In this document: in pieces, positions 1 to 12,299 of the stretch | How positions within the stretch are numbered: position 1 is the first letter of the stretch | Layout: each line of letters opens with the position of its first letter | NCBI GenBank assembly: GCA_936450465.1 | Contig: OW388304.1 | Span: 36,981,593-37,045,592, forward strand | Source: Gibbula magus | Taxonomy: Eukaryota; Mollusca; Gastropoda; Trochida; Trochidae | DNA: 64,000 nt | Direction: 5' to 3' | The notes under the pieces: generated by a model | Database searches by the model: none | What the model was told of the DNA's origin: nothing | What the model saw: only the letters and a program-made list of their open reading frames with translations | Position numbers and translations under genes: made by a program

Positions 1-1060
1 GTGACAATAGTAAAATCTTGTTTATGAATGAATGAAGTGTTAATTCGTTGACTCGTGCTACGTTCCTTAATACTTCTCTATTATGTAAAGATAACAAATT
101 GCATACCAATGTCTGTGTGCATTACACTCAATGTGAATCATAAAAAAATATTTGAAAACCCGAAACTACAGTCCGATTTACTTGCACAGATCTTTCAAGC
201 ATAATCAACCTAGATTTGTCAGTTTCTTTGGCTGATACATGTGCGTTAATTGTGATGCAGTGTCCGGTTTTCGACCAGAACTACTTTTACATATATATCG
301 TCACTATACTGAGTCGACTGTCTTCAAATTGGTCATTTTCGGCAACATTCAGTACTTCTCGATACAATAGCACCATATATAACAGGCCTGACCCCCAACA
401 ACACAATGTAAGCCAAAACGAAAGTGTGAATATCCTCTTCACACATCAAAATGAAAGTCAAATTTGATGAACTTATATTTAAAACTGATTAGTCATATAA
501 ATTATCGTGCTAATGGCCCTTTTTCCTGTTGATATTGCGTCTCTCTGATGAGATAGTGTTGTCACAGCATCGTAGGATGGTCAAGGGGAAGCAACTCATC
601 CACATGACGCTTCAATAAAATCGTTATCATATCCAACTTGTTCAAATGTTCATTGTCAACATTAGGAGTTATTTAATGTTACTTGTTATTCCCCAATGCT
701 TCAGCTGCAGATAAATCTAAGTTGTAGCGCTTAGATAAAAATATCTGCAAAGTGGTGTTACGATTTGTTTAAGTATAGGCCTTTTAGCGTAATAATTATG
801 ATTCTCCCATTTAGAGTGATCAACAACTACCCGTATGGAATGTACCATTCACTCAACCAGTACAGACAAATCCATTTGGCTTACGAAGTCTGACTTGGAA
901 GACATAGACCAACGTGTACATGAAGACACTACATCCTCATCTCGACTGCCATCGGGAACCACCCCCATTGACAATGTGTAGGGTACAACGCAAAAAAAGC
1001 TGTTGGATAGGAGTTTAACGTCTGCTTCGACCATTGGTGATTTCGCCGACGGGAAGTCAT
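1..1060. other. Gene-free 5' segment with dispersed repeat
   Basis: No supported gene. Roughly 225-420 matches 12590-12800 in inverted orientation (shared words CCGGTTTTCGA / TCGAAAACCGG). A third repeat block near 690 (ATTCCCCAATGCTTCAGCTG) recurs at about 2368 and 2980. Confidence 0.55.
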
Positions 1061-1278
1061 ACTTACTTCAACTTACAAACGCAAGGCATAACTCTTGCCA
1101 GTCTGCATTACTGGCTGATTTAACCCTTGCATTATTTCCCTCGCTTTGTTGTGTCAAGACAGTGAATAGGTTCACCAGAAATGCATAGCGGGCCTGAATT
1201 TCTAAACACAGACCTAAATCAGCCAGTAATGGAGACTGGCAAGAGTTATGACTTGCATTGGGAAGTTGTACTTACTTA
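1061..1278. mobile_element. Fold-back element (MITE-like), about 62-bp arms
   Basis: The left arm 1061-1122 and right arm 1215-1278 are inverted copies with few mismatches (shared core CATAACTCTTGCCAGTCT, and TGGCTGATTTA). The loop of about 90 bp has no ORF of note. No clear target duplication was identified. Confidence 0.65.
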
Positions 1279-1682
1279 AGCTGAAAGCTATAAAACATAA
1301 AAACAGATAATTTCAAAGTGTAAGTAAACCTCCATAATAAAATATAAAAAAGGTGGTGAGTAAATTAAATGTTTAAGTCATAAAGACAGCAAGAATCTTT
1401 TAATATTAAATGATAGTAAAGATAAGAAGTGAAGCGACATGGCTTGGGGGGTCGGGGTGGGGACTGGGGGGTGGGGGTATACCCCAAACAGAAGGCCCCA
1501 CGGCTTCAACTGAAACATGGAAAAAAACCTCAAAAAGCGGATCCAAAACCACCAATTTCACTTAAGGAAAACTTCGAAGTTTCGAGCCATATAACTGACG
1601 TCACAGTTTAGCTTAACTGAAAAGGTCGGATCTGGAGCCGGTTTTTGAGCTTGACTTGTGACTTGGTGCATCTAAATCGACT

Positions 1683-2300
1683 ACAGTGTAAATATTGTTT
1701 GAGTTTTTTTCCAAGATGTATCTCTCAGTTCGCGCGGAATAGCTTTTCACTCGAACTGGTATGAGTTAGTACATAGTAGCATGTATATCTCTGGAGAAAT
1801 TAGAATTTTAAAGGTTTCCGGGAGGCCACGTTGAACCGGACATTGTCGATACTGTTGTCCGGTTATTCGAGTTTAAGTATGAGTCTTTTCACTTGAAAAT
1901 CATCTAATTCAACTAGTGTGTAAATATCATATGAATTCCTTCCAGTATGTATATCTCAGTTCGCGTAGAATGCATTTCCACTCGAACTGGCATGACTTAA
2001 AGCTTAATAGCATGTGTATCTTTGGAGAAATAGGAATTTTAAAGAATTCCAGTAAGGCCACGATGAATCAGACAGTGTTGAGTCTGGTGTCCGGTTATTC
2101 GTGTCTTAGCATGATTCTTTACATTTGCAAAATCTTCTAAATCGACTATTGTATAAATATCATTTGAATTTCGTACAGGTTTTACCTCACATTACGCGTA
2201 GAATAGATTTTAACTCGAACTGGTATGACTTATTGCTCTGTAAATTGTATATCTTTGGAGAAAATTCGATTTGTTTAAGAACCTAGATAAATATTCAAAG
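1683..2300. repeat. Tandem repeat, period about 233 bp, nearly 3 copies
   Basis: Copies begin near 1685, 1917 and 2150 (GTGTAAATAT). Copies 1 and 2 contain CAGTTCG and CGAACTG about 20 bp apart, a potential 7-bp stem; copy 3 has lost the left arm. Also shared are TATCT(C/T)TGGAGAAAT and GTCCGGTTATTCG. Confidence 0.7.
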
Positions 2301-2359
2301 TTATCATACTTTGAAAGAAAATTGTGGAAAAGTTAATAGGATTTCGCTAATAAGATATG

Positions 2360-3300
2360 AAACTTGTTGTTCCCCAATGCTTCAGCTGCCTATACATCTA
2401 AGTTTAAGCTCTCAGATGCAAATATCTTCGGCGTGGTGTTTCCGCAAAAATGCACAGGGTCAAAACATTTGAAAACGTTAAAATTTAAATATGGCGTCGA
2501 AACCAATTGACCTACGACTCCGCAATGGTAACATATTTTGCTTGTTTAGTTATTAAGCATCTTTTAAAACAAGTTGCGAGTCTCTAGTGTGTCACTGGGA
2601 TTATTTAGAGCGAAATTTAACATGTCAAAATTAGACGAATTTAAAGAAAATCAAAATGGCGGCTAAACCACGTGACCTACGAATTTGTTATGATTTACTT
2701 TTTTGCTTGTATTGTTCTCTAAGTACATTTTTAAAAAAATTCCTATGTAAAAAGTTGTTCTTTATTATGACCGGAAATGACTGTACGCGAGCGGTTTTAT
2801 TATTGATTCATAAAGACCATACTACTGTCTCACTCTCCTGAAAAAAATCGTTAAATTCGATTGTCAGGTTTTTTAATTATCGCCCCTGAAGTTTCGCGGT
2901 TTTCAAAAGTTGCCTGACTTTGAAAGGTCACTGTGAAAAAAGTATTAGCATTTCGCTCAAAAGAGAACAAACTTATTATTCCCCAATGCTTCAGTTATAT
3001 GTAAATAAAGTTTCAGCTCTTAGGTGCTAATATCTTCGGAGTGGTGTTTCCGCAAAGGTACATGGGGTCCGAAAATTTGAAAAACTTTTAAAAAAACCAA
3101 GATGGCGGCTAAACCACGTGACTGACGATTTCGCCATCATTTACTTTATTGCTCGCAATGCCATTGCGGATCTTTTGGGAAAAGTTGCAAGTCTCTAGGT
3201 ACATTTTGAAAACAATTCCAATGTTAAAAATCGAAATTTGGATTCGACCTTGACCTTTAATGGCTGAATCAATCGGGCCGAAAAGCTTCGCCTGGCGTGT
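2360..3300. repeat. Diverged direct repeat, period about 0.6 kb
   Basis: CCCCAATGCTTCAG followed by AATATCTTCGG and GTGGTGTTTCCGCAAA appears at about 2368-2460 and 2980-3060. The segment AAAATGGCGGCTAAACCACG at about 2655 recurs near 3100. No coding potential was recognised. Confidence 0.6.
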
Positions 3301-3415
3301 GCCCATTAAGGGCTATGAGACTGTAAAGTTTGGTTGAATTAACTGTAGCCGTTTTTGCTTAATGTTGTCCACAAGATTGGTGCAAAAAAAACCCAAAAAA
3401 ACACGCCAATAATAA

Positions 3416-3445
3416 TAAGGATTCAGCCATATGGCTGAATCCTTA
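3416..3445. repeat. 30-bp perfect palindrome
   Basis: Arm TAAGGATTCAGCCAT is followed immediately by its exact reverse complement. It can form a loop-less cruciform or hairpin and may mark a transposon terminus. Confidence 0.85.
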
Positions 3446-3819
3446 ATGATGTCTTATACAATTTTTTTCCAAAAATAAGATATTAAGGATACGGAAACAC
3501 ACGAGGTTAATAATCTCTAAATATAACCAATATAATTGAGTATGTCATTATTAAATTTTGACAGAAACTATGTAAAACAATCAAAATATGAAAGACAAAA
3601 AATAAAACAATGAATACACAATGAATTCACTTCTCGCCGATGACGTTTAACATGTAATCTGACTATAGGACGAGAACGAGAATTTAACGTTTGGTTAAAT
3701 TATGTGAAATGGTATTTGAAAACATTAACCGTCTACACATAATAAATATATTCATTAACTTACTATTAATGTTATGGTACTTATATGGCATTTACGGCAT
3801 AGACAAAATGATTCAACAA

Positions 3820-4180
3820 CTGGGTCAATACGGGGAAACTTGGCCAATACGGGAAAAACAAGGCCAATCCGAGACAAACTGGGCCAATATGAGTCTGAGC
3901 ATTTGCACTTGCACATTTGGCGAAGGCCCGAAGCGTCGCTTCACAACTTTGCTATTTGTTCACCAATCTTGTTATAATTATTATCTCAATATAAATGAGA
4001 TGTTTAGTTTTATGATATAGAATGAATAGAAGGTTATTAATAAATTGTCATTAATTAAGTATTTCCGCATTGGCCGAGTTACAGGTTCTCGATCTGCTGT
4101 ATTGGCCCTCGACATCGTTTCGGGCCAATACAACGGACCTCGGACCCGTAACTGGTCCAATACGGAAATACTCAATTAAT
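3820..4180. repeat. Cluster of GGCCAATA words with an inverted repeat
   Basis: Between 3820 and 4165 the word GGCCAATA or a one-base variant occurs about eight times on both strands. 4055-4088 and 4147-4178 are inverted relative to each other (AGTATTTCCGCATTGG / CCAATACGGAAATACT). The three small ORFs here reflect the repeat. Confidence 0.6.
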
Positions 4181-6440
4181 AACATTATAGTAAATGTAAT
4201 CTGTTATTATCTGATATCATAGTGAATGAGTAACAGGACAATGTTTCTGCCTGATCTAGTAAACACTGCCACTGGAATGAAATGCACTTTGCATGACAAA
4301 TAAGAATTCAACTCAATATGCAGGAACATGTAATGTTTTCTGTTCTGTAATCCAATTAATCTATGTTATCAAAGCAATGTAAAGATGATGATTTACACGT
4401 TGCTTGCATGTTACTTTATCTTAGATTACTCATTGATTATTAAATTGTATAAAAACCATTTACATTCAAGAATTAAACAATTGACTGATCTTTTGTGATC
4501 TTTCACGTTTGGGTTAACATTCTATCATTCCCCATATTCGAACTCTCCTCTGAGTCTGTTAATTGTTGTTTGTTCGATGCCTTTGTGTCCAAGAGAAACA
4601 CATAACGAAAAAAAACCCAATTCATAACTGAGTTGCATGAACCCCCTTTGTCATTAATTGAGAATCCCGTTTTCATATCTGACTTGTAGAAGATTTAGAA
4701 AATGCATTGTAATTAAACAACTGAAACGTGTTAATAAACATGTAAGATCAGGTCAACATACATATTCAGTGATACATACATTTAATTATACCTTGCTGAC
4801 ATAACGTGATGAATTCAGTAATCAGAATTACAGATGCAAGAGGTAAATGTTTTTTCATTAAATAACACAATACAGGACATGCACATAATGTATTGTTTGT
4901 TCATAAAACATGAAAAAAACCAACTTGAATCGTGTTATGCATTTGTCATTTAATTTGTGAGAGAAAACAGTGTGCGCTGTTTTATCAACACTTTTTTTAC
5001 TGGAGTGATTAGATTGAAGCATCTAAGAAGTATGTGTAATGTTTTGAATTATCGTTCAAAACGTATATACTAATGTGATGCAGATAACCCCACAACTACA
5101 GATATATGTAGGATATTGAAGAGAACCACAAAGCGGAGACTGTGTTCTATCTTTATGCCACGTGTGAAGGTATGATATAGCTTAGAAATATTTTCCCGGT
5201 ATATCTACGTTTCAGATATGTTTAAATCTAAATTGGTGTGTAGCATTAACCAATCAAACAGGACCATTCGATCGTGTGATATGGGCATAGAACATCATTA
5301 AAATTAACGATTGTTTTTCCTTTACAAGCTTATTTGGAATTCTTTACAAACTGAATATATAAAACATTCAAAAGTTTCTTGTGTACACGCAAATTATTTC
5401 AAGTTTGTGGGAGAAAAGTTGATCTGTAGCTTATTGTCTATGGTGTGTTTCTTTTTTATTTCAGCCATAAGGGGGGTTTGGAGTGTTTGTTTTTTTAATC
5501 ATTCTATCGATTTTGTGAGCACCACTTAAATTTTATATTTCATGTGGGAACAAAATTTCAAAATGCACAAAAAAAATAATAATGCACCATGTCAATGCGG
5601 GCAAAAGGTAAATAATGATGAAGTCTTAGGTCACGTGGTTCAGACGTCAACTATTGCACTTTCTCAAGTTTTATGACTCCATGCACTCTTGAGACAGATC
5701 CTCTGTGAAGAATCTTGTACCTAGAAGCTGCAATTTGCATATTACTTTAGCAGAAGCATTGGTGAATGTTTTTTTCATTACCAAACACCTAATACTGTCT
5801 GCACAATAATCTTTCAAATTCGGATGACATTTTTTCATTGAACCAATTTTAAAGGGGCAATAACTCCAAACCAGGATTCACAAATTCACAATTTTGCTGG
5901 ACTATTAAACAAATATGAATGTTAGCAATCAATAACGTACTCGCTTGCAAACAATTATTTCTGATAATGATCAAGGATGAAACATTAAACAAAAAAGGTT
6001 TAAATGATAAACATAGAGAAAAGTTTTTAAAATTAGTATGACTAAATATAATGGTCCAATATACAAATACGAGCCAAAACGTCAATCATGATGACTTCGC
6101 AGGTCACTTGCTTTCTTGCTGATGTGATTGACAATTGTAGGGTAATATTGATGTGAGATTTATGTTACCGATGATAGTTTTGATAGAACAATATTGTTGA
6201 CATTCTTCAGTCAAACATACACGTAGAGCTGAGGTCAATGCGGAGGCCATGGAGACCATAGTAATGTCACGGCTGTCTAGTTAATTATTTTCATTATGAT
6301 TTTACGCATTCATATTGTCTTTTCATTTTAAAAGAGCAAACCATTGATTTTAATCTGCACAAAGACTACCAAGCGTCACTGACCAAGCAACGTAATAAAT
6401 GATGGTGAGTAACCTACATAGCCAAGATAAAGCACAACAC
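4180..6440. other. Gene-free upstream region of G1
   Basis: AT-rich, with no supported gene. Near 5852 TTTTAAAGGGGCAATAACTC has the AAAGGGGC form seen at the end of the TTAA-flanked MITE at 29456, suggesting another decayed repeat, but a partner end was not found. Confidence 0.4.
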
Positions 6441-6492
6441 ACGACCTTCTTAACAACATAAACTAGAGAGGTTCATCACCTGATAAAAACAC
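6441..6492 (+). promoter_or_regulatory. Conserved 5' flanking block of G1
   Basis: The block CGACCTTCTTA, then a GAGAGGTTCATCACC-like segment, then TGATAAAAACAC lies 30-80 bp upstream of the ATG. It aligns with the equivalent position of G3 and the pseudogene. It could be 5' UTR or core promoter; no TATA box is obvious. Confidence 0.5.
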
Positions 6493-6520
6493 GACGTTCT
6501 TGAAATTTATTAACGAAATT

Positions 6521-9500
6521 ATGTATTTAACAAGTTCATTCATTGCCTTCCTACTTTGCCTGTACGGGACGAGTACTGACAACACGACAGACTACATCCA
6601 TCAACTGAAGCTGGAGATCTCGGACCTCAGAAGTCACGCTCTGGCATCGGAACAGAAACAGGCTGCCGTACTATCCAGTATTCTCTCCAGGATACAGTCC
6701 CAGGACCAGAAGATACAGTCCCAGGAACAGAGGATACAGGAACTCAAGGTTGTGCCGTTTTCAATTCCTGAAATAGTCAAAACATTTCTTTAAAGCTTTG
6801 ATGTAATATACTGAGCAACTAATTTTGTTATTTTCATATCTTTATGTAAAAGAATCGAGACATATTAGGTAATTCCTTTGCATTCACGTATTCACTTCAA
6901 TAAAAAGCTTTGGAATAGGAGCTTGACAACTCCAGGCCCCATCAATGATTAAAGTCAATATCGAACTCAAGTCAAACACATAATAGTATTTTATATTTAT
7001 TACCAAGGTCATAACATTTTAACAAATGATAAGACTAATGACTCGAGTTGGAATGCTAAGTTCTATAATAATATAATCACACCATTCATCAATATTTCTT
7101 AAGCTTCTGATATGTTGTAATCATTGAATACTTGATATCTAATTAATTTAAGCATTTTATCATTGGTCCATATACTGTTACAATTTTGAATTAGTATTGT
7201 TTTCATTATTTTAGTTTAATTTTTATTATGAAACATTCATATCAGCAACGTTTGCAATACTTACAGACTGAATTAGAAAACGCCACTAAAACTGACTGTC
7301 CCTCGGTGTCCACATCAGGTTTGTTATATATGTTGGTGATGTCCGTTTTATGTCCCTGTAAAGTGTACTTAACTATACCCAAAATCCAAACCAGTCAAAC
7401 ACACACAACTGCTGTCAGTTATATAATTGACTACAGTTGGTTGTGATGAGGATATACTTTTAAAAGAAGTATTGACAATTATATTCATTATGGTATTATA
7501 CTTTTTTTTATATCTCACACTCTGGATGCTGCAATCGCTATTTCCATATGTTTTATGGTCATGATGTTTACAAAATTTCTGAAATATGAACATTAAGTGG
7601 ACAAAGATGTTATATAAGTAAGTGTACCTCCTTGAACTTGTACTCGTTGCGCCATCTTTAGTATAGGACATACACATATACACGAAAACATTCTATATTT
7701 CGCTGTCCTATCACAGTAAAGGAGATTCAAAAACTACGAATTGAAGGGTCAAGCGCAAAAAAATAGTAACCCACAGAATTGTTCTTTTTAGAATGTCTTG
7801 TTTGAAATTTACAGATTTTAGAAAAGTTTCAATAATATCAGTATTGGATACAAACATGATACTCCCTCATCAATGAATGAGCCATTTGCGGCGGCACCTC
7901 ATCAAGGCACAAACATTAAAACAGTGTCGAACTACTGGCTTAACTCATTGAATTTGAAATTGAATCCCTTTCTGCATTTGTTTCCACTCCATTTCATTGC
8001 ATCTAGGTACATGTTGTTACTGCGTTTCAATCACGCTTATCACTCGTGAATTAAACTATATGAGTTGTGGTAGCTATATAGTTTTTATACCGTGATGTTG
8101 ATGTTGAGAGGAATATTCTATTAACATAAGGCGAGACACTTACACCCAACCTATAAAACTATGTCACATGAGGGTTATGTCAACATTCTTATTTCTGACA
8201 TGTTATCGTCTTATCTAAGTGTGCGTGCAGTTCTGAACACGACTAAATTCTAAAATAGACAATTTAAAATATATGCTGAATCAACATATTTTCATGAAAA
8301 TAGACAACCATTTTTGATACTCTTCTAACGACCTGATTGATACCTTGGGGAACCAAGCGGTTATTGAAGGTTAGGCATAAGTTACACGCCTAGAATTTGC
8401 TTTTGGGTTATCAGCTTCGAATGAACCAGAAGAAAGAGAGAGGAAGAGAACATAATAAACCGCAGTTAATGTGTTCAAATATACAGAAGAGATATGATAT
8501 GATGATGATCACACACACACACACACACAAATATAAACAAATTAAAAAATCTCATTACATGATCAGATAAGTTGTATTCATAGAAAGCGTTTATCTGCAG
8601 TGGAAGAAATTGTACGAAGTATAAAGCAACAATTTTGCAAACTCTCCAGTAGGAGAGGTAGATTTTTATGTCTCATGCGATTCAGTTCAGACGTCAAGAT
8701 TGTTGACCGTTCAATCAATGTCCCATATCCGAAACTCTACTGTTTTGGTATTGCTTTATCAGTTGGATCACTTGAACTACCTCCGATTATAATGTGAACA
8801 CTTTAAACTGGCTGCTGGATGGGAATGGAACTCGCATGGCTCAACCAAACAATGAACATTCGTTTTAGAAGTATTTTTTTTATTGATTCAGGAGTATTAC
8901 TATTATTATATTGGTAACATTTATTTACCTTGTTGTGCCTTTAACATATCAAAGTGAGTTAATCAATCGCATCTCGCATTTCTGCAACAATTCATGATTT
9001 GCTATGTGCAACAATTCATTAAAAATCGTATATGATATTCAGGTGTACAATCAGTGTTTTAAAACAATAAACTCTGTTTGCCCGAGGCCGCAAAATTCAA
9101 ATTGCAGTTTTTAATTCAGGTCCTCAGCCGGTTGTATTCGAAGCGAGAACATCTCATGACCTCCTTATGACAGGCAGGATATACTTTGACCACATCAGCA
9201 ACAACATTGGAGGTGCATACTCCTCTGACACCGGTGTCTTCACAGCACCAAGAAACGGTACCTACCTGATCTGGTGCAGGGTCAGTCTTGAATTGTCTAC
9301 CAAGTCAGATGGCCCTCTTCTGCAGGTATGTTCTCTTAGTTGTGAAGAAGTTTTGAAGTGGAGGATATCAATATTTCCATGCATTACATGTTAAAAGTTG
9401 TTATATTCCGAATCGATTTCAATCTGCAATAGTAGAGCATCTTGTACTTTATCGAAACGGGTCCCTTGCAGGATCAGAACCAACACACTTAGAGTCAGGT

Positions 9501-11160
9501 ATCTCCCGCCATCACTGGTGATATCAACAGCTTAACCATGACATGACATGTATTTAGCAGTCAGTGCTGCTATCAGTTTTTGTGCAGTTTCCACTGCCGC
9601 TGCCACGTTTTGTTTTGGTTATTACTTTTTTCCAATAGGGTTTTAAGAACTTCATAACTTCATATATATAGCCATCGGAATTATTGTAACATGTTCACAT
9701 TCAAGGTCAAATGTCAAGGTCACGAGTTCCGAAATCACTAATAAATCCTTGTCCATACGATAACTTGAAAAAGTGGTTGTGCTACCAGGCTCTTGCTTGG
9801 TTTATCAACTATGGAGAAAGGCCAAGATCTGAAAGGGATTTCGCTAAAATTCGTCAAAAGTCAAGGTCCCGCAAACGCTAATCTATTTAAAATTAATGTT
9901 CTGTTATATCGTAGAAGGTAAATCTGAAGTGGAGCTACGTAGGTTTCATCCGGGTGTCTATGGGACAGTCAGTGTCATACATAAATATTTTATACTTACT
10001 ATAGTTTATTCCTCATGAAGAATATGAATACAGCATGCATACATGTATATTGTCATTTAACTATTCTACTCACTTGATTAGATAAACATTGTACTAATCA
10101 GGATTGGCCAGATATTCTGTATTTCCTTGTAATTGCGCAAACAATGTTACTTTACATGCCAAGAGTGACGTCATAAAGAATTAAATACTAAACTGAGGTG
10201 CAAAAGAAAGTATATCACTCAGTTGTATTTATCATAAGTATAATTTTCAAAGTCACATATCTCGAGTTTTCAACGTCGTATTCAAAAACTGACTAGTTTG
10301 GCAAATTAGTCCAAAAAATTAAATCAGTCAAAGAATACCTCTACGCGTTTTTAAAAAAAAAAAAAATTTAAAACAAAATAAATTTTGAAATTTCCCCAAA
10401 TTAATTTTGACAAAACACAACTGTTCATTGACGTATTAGACATTCTCTGTGTGAAAATCAATAATTGTGCCTCGTCCTGCACACATTTACAACATTTTGA
10501 ACATGGTAGGGGTCATGTTGGTGTAAATTTCATTTCCTACCCCCGTCTACTTTAAATAATGATATTTAAGTTAAAAAATGAAACAGTCACTAATTAAGTC
10601 ATTCAAACTACTGCCGAAAGGTTTTTTTTTTGTATCGTGCCATAATCAATGCATCTAATTTCTTTAAAATATTGAATTAATAGAAAACAACTGAGTGATA
10701 TACTTTCTTGTGCACCTCAGTTTATTTCCTCATTCGAAGAGATAGATAATGTATTATGATACCTGAAATAACATTTGCTGGTTTTACAATGTATATAACA
10801 TAATACTTTACATAGAATGATCTCAGTGGTCTATTTGAAAAGTCCTAACCTTTAAACAATTTGCTTTTACTTTCTATTGGGAATTTGTATTTGTAATGGA
10901 ATTTTCCAATGAAAACATCAAATCAGTGTATGTTTTATTTTTGTTTCAATGAACAGGTCACAGGGGGTTCAGGCGCAACCATACACGGCATATACGTGGC
11001 CCCGAAGCAGCGACTACACTTTAATGTGGCATACAAGGTCCTACAGGGTGTTCTAGCTGTTTCTCTAGTAACGGGGGAACCAGTGTATCTGACTCTGAAT
11101 CCACCAAGCAAGGTGAAATCGGCATCTTCTTTTGGTGGTGTCTTCCTCAACGATATGTAG
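6521..11160 (+). CDS. G1: secreted coiled-coil C1q-domain protein, 4 exons, short stalk (229 aa)
   Basis: Exons: 6521-6748, 7267-7318, 9120-9325, 10957-11160 (stop TAG); all introns are GT-AG. The product is predicted to be a secreted C1q-domain-containing protein; in molluscs this family mostly acts as soluble pattern-recognition or lectin-like molecules, and the ligand here is unknown. Residues 1-18 or so are a hydrophobic signal peptide (core FIAFLLCLYG). A sequon NTT follows, then an amphipathic helix with only two QSQ-type heptads. Exon 2 encodes a linker with sequon NAT (N81) and Cys87. The C1q domain spans about 98-229, with FDHISNNIGGAYSS, GVFTAPRNGTYLIW and the C-terminal FGGVFL as family hallmarks. 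A cysteine follows IW where the other copies have Phe. I chose the ATG at 6521 because it aligns with the starts of the three other copies; a TTG 21 bases upstream is ignored. Closest relative in the window is G3. Identification as C1q is secure; the biological role is inferred. Confidence 0.9.
8510..8528. repeat. (CA)n microsatellite in G1 intron 2
   Basis: About 10 dinucleotide units. Confidence 0.9.
9558..9900 (-). mobile_element. Dispersed repeat copy in G1 intron 3 (inverted to 13735-14347)
   Basis: Contains CTGCTATCAGTTTTTGTGCA, TCAAGGTCAAATGTCAAGGTC and TCCCGCAAACGC, the reverse complement of landmarks in the 13735-14347 copy. It is a shortened copy; class unknown. Confidence 0.6.
10190..10723. 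mobile_element. MITE with 37-bp terminal inverted repeats in G1 intron 3
   Basis: 10190-10226 and 10687-10723 are inverted copies differing at one position (shared AAACTGAGGTGCA and GAAAGTATATCACTCAGTTG). The 460-bp interior is AT-rich and non-coding. No convincing target duplication is visible, so the superfamily is open. Confidence 0.75.
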
Positions 11161-12047
11161 AGCAGGGTCCCGTTGACCAAAGCTCCCAAAGACCTTAAAG
11201 GGACAGGAAGTCATGTTACTTATGATTCAAATTAAATATTACATTTCAAGTATTATATTCCTGATGCAAGATCAAACACTCTCTTGATTTACATGGATTC
11301 AAAGTTACACAGAAAAAGTTGTATTGCACCAATATCCATCTTAGCTGCTCAAAGGCGTTTTGATATTCATCAATTCACTCTAAATTTCAGTCTTTTTCAA
11401 TTTCAATTTCCTATAGATGATGAACTTTTGAAGTCACTAGCCACACCAAATTACGAGTTACCCTTTCATAGTTAGCTGGACGAGGACACATAGTCACAGT
11501 AGTCTTGTGCACGTAAACTGCACATTGATGCACCTGCCACCAGAAGTTTGCATAACTTCATGTGTTCACCAGTCAATGAGCGATGGTGGCATAAATAAAC
11601 CAAATGGTATATTCCTTGAATTCCTTTTCACAAAATATCCCAATCTTATTGATCCTTTAAGTGCTCTCGTAGACTAAATGTTATTTCAAATGTTGTTTTT
11701 AAACGATCACCTCAATACATCACTGAACGTCGTTACTAAAGTAAAGGTAGTAAAATGTAGTTAAATGGAAACGTGTTTTGTGATTTGAACGTCGATAATA
11801 TCCTCCTAAATAGTGACATCAGGTTATCATAATATAGATCTGAAGACGTTGTGAGGTTTATATCTCTGCATGTTGTTAAGTGAAATACTACTTACAGAAA
11901 AAGTGTAATATTATCATTATTACCCTAAGTATACAGCGTACTGGACGTGGAAGGGCTTAGCATGATCATATCTACAAACACATGTATCAGAAATGATAAA
12001 CAAAACCAGAGTTTTCAGTAGATGATTTATTTAAACTTGAAGCTAAT

Positions 12048-12296
12048 ATGAATATTGCTGTTTCCATTTGTGACAAAATGTATTGGACGCCTTGTAATGC
12101 CTATTATTTGCTGCATAAATGTGATGAAAACATGTTTAACAACATAGAGGATGTTTTAGCAGAGCCTCTATGGCCGAACAATCAATATATTTATCAAAAC
12201 TTTATCATCAAGTCGTGGTTTTCGGATGGACTAGATTACATATATATGCAATTCAAAACCTATATTTTCATTCACACAATGAAAAATAAAATATAA
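12048..12296 (+). CDS. Small ORF 3' of G1, paired with an ORF 3' of G3 (82 aa)
   Basis: The frame starts at ATG 12048 and ends in TAA. It aligns with the ORF at 43026-43262: both contain KMY..PC.AYY...KCDEN, a gap of three residues, then ED.L...LWP....I.QNFIIK.WF. The only indel I see is a multiple of three. However, substitutions fall at all codon positions, the ORF has no recognised domain, and the pair may simply be duplicated non-coding flank. No start context or signal peptide supports it further. Confidence 0.2.
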   Translation: MNIAVSICDKMYWTPCNAYYLLHKCDENMFNNIEDVLAEPLWPNNQYIYQNFIIKSWFSDGLDYIYMQFKTYIFIHTMKNKI

Positions 12297-12299
12297 CTT

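Noticed and set aside
10935..11189. Minus-strand ORF opposite G1 exon 4 (and 41636-41821 opposite G3 exon 4, 25762-26064 opposite G2 exon 3)
   Set aside because: Shadows of real C1q exons; splice junctions and domain motifs lie on the other strand.
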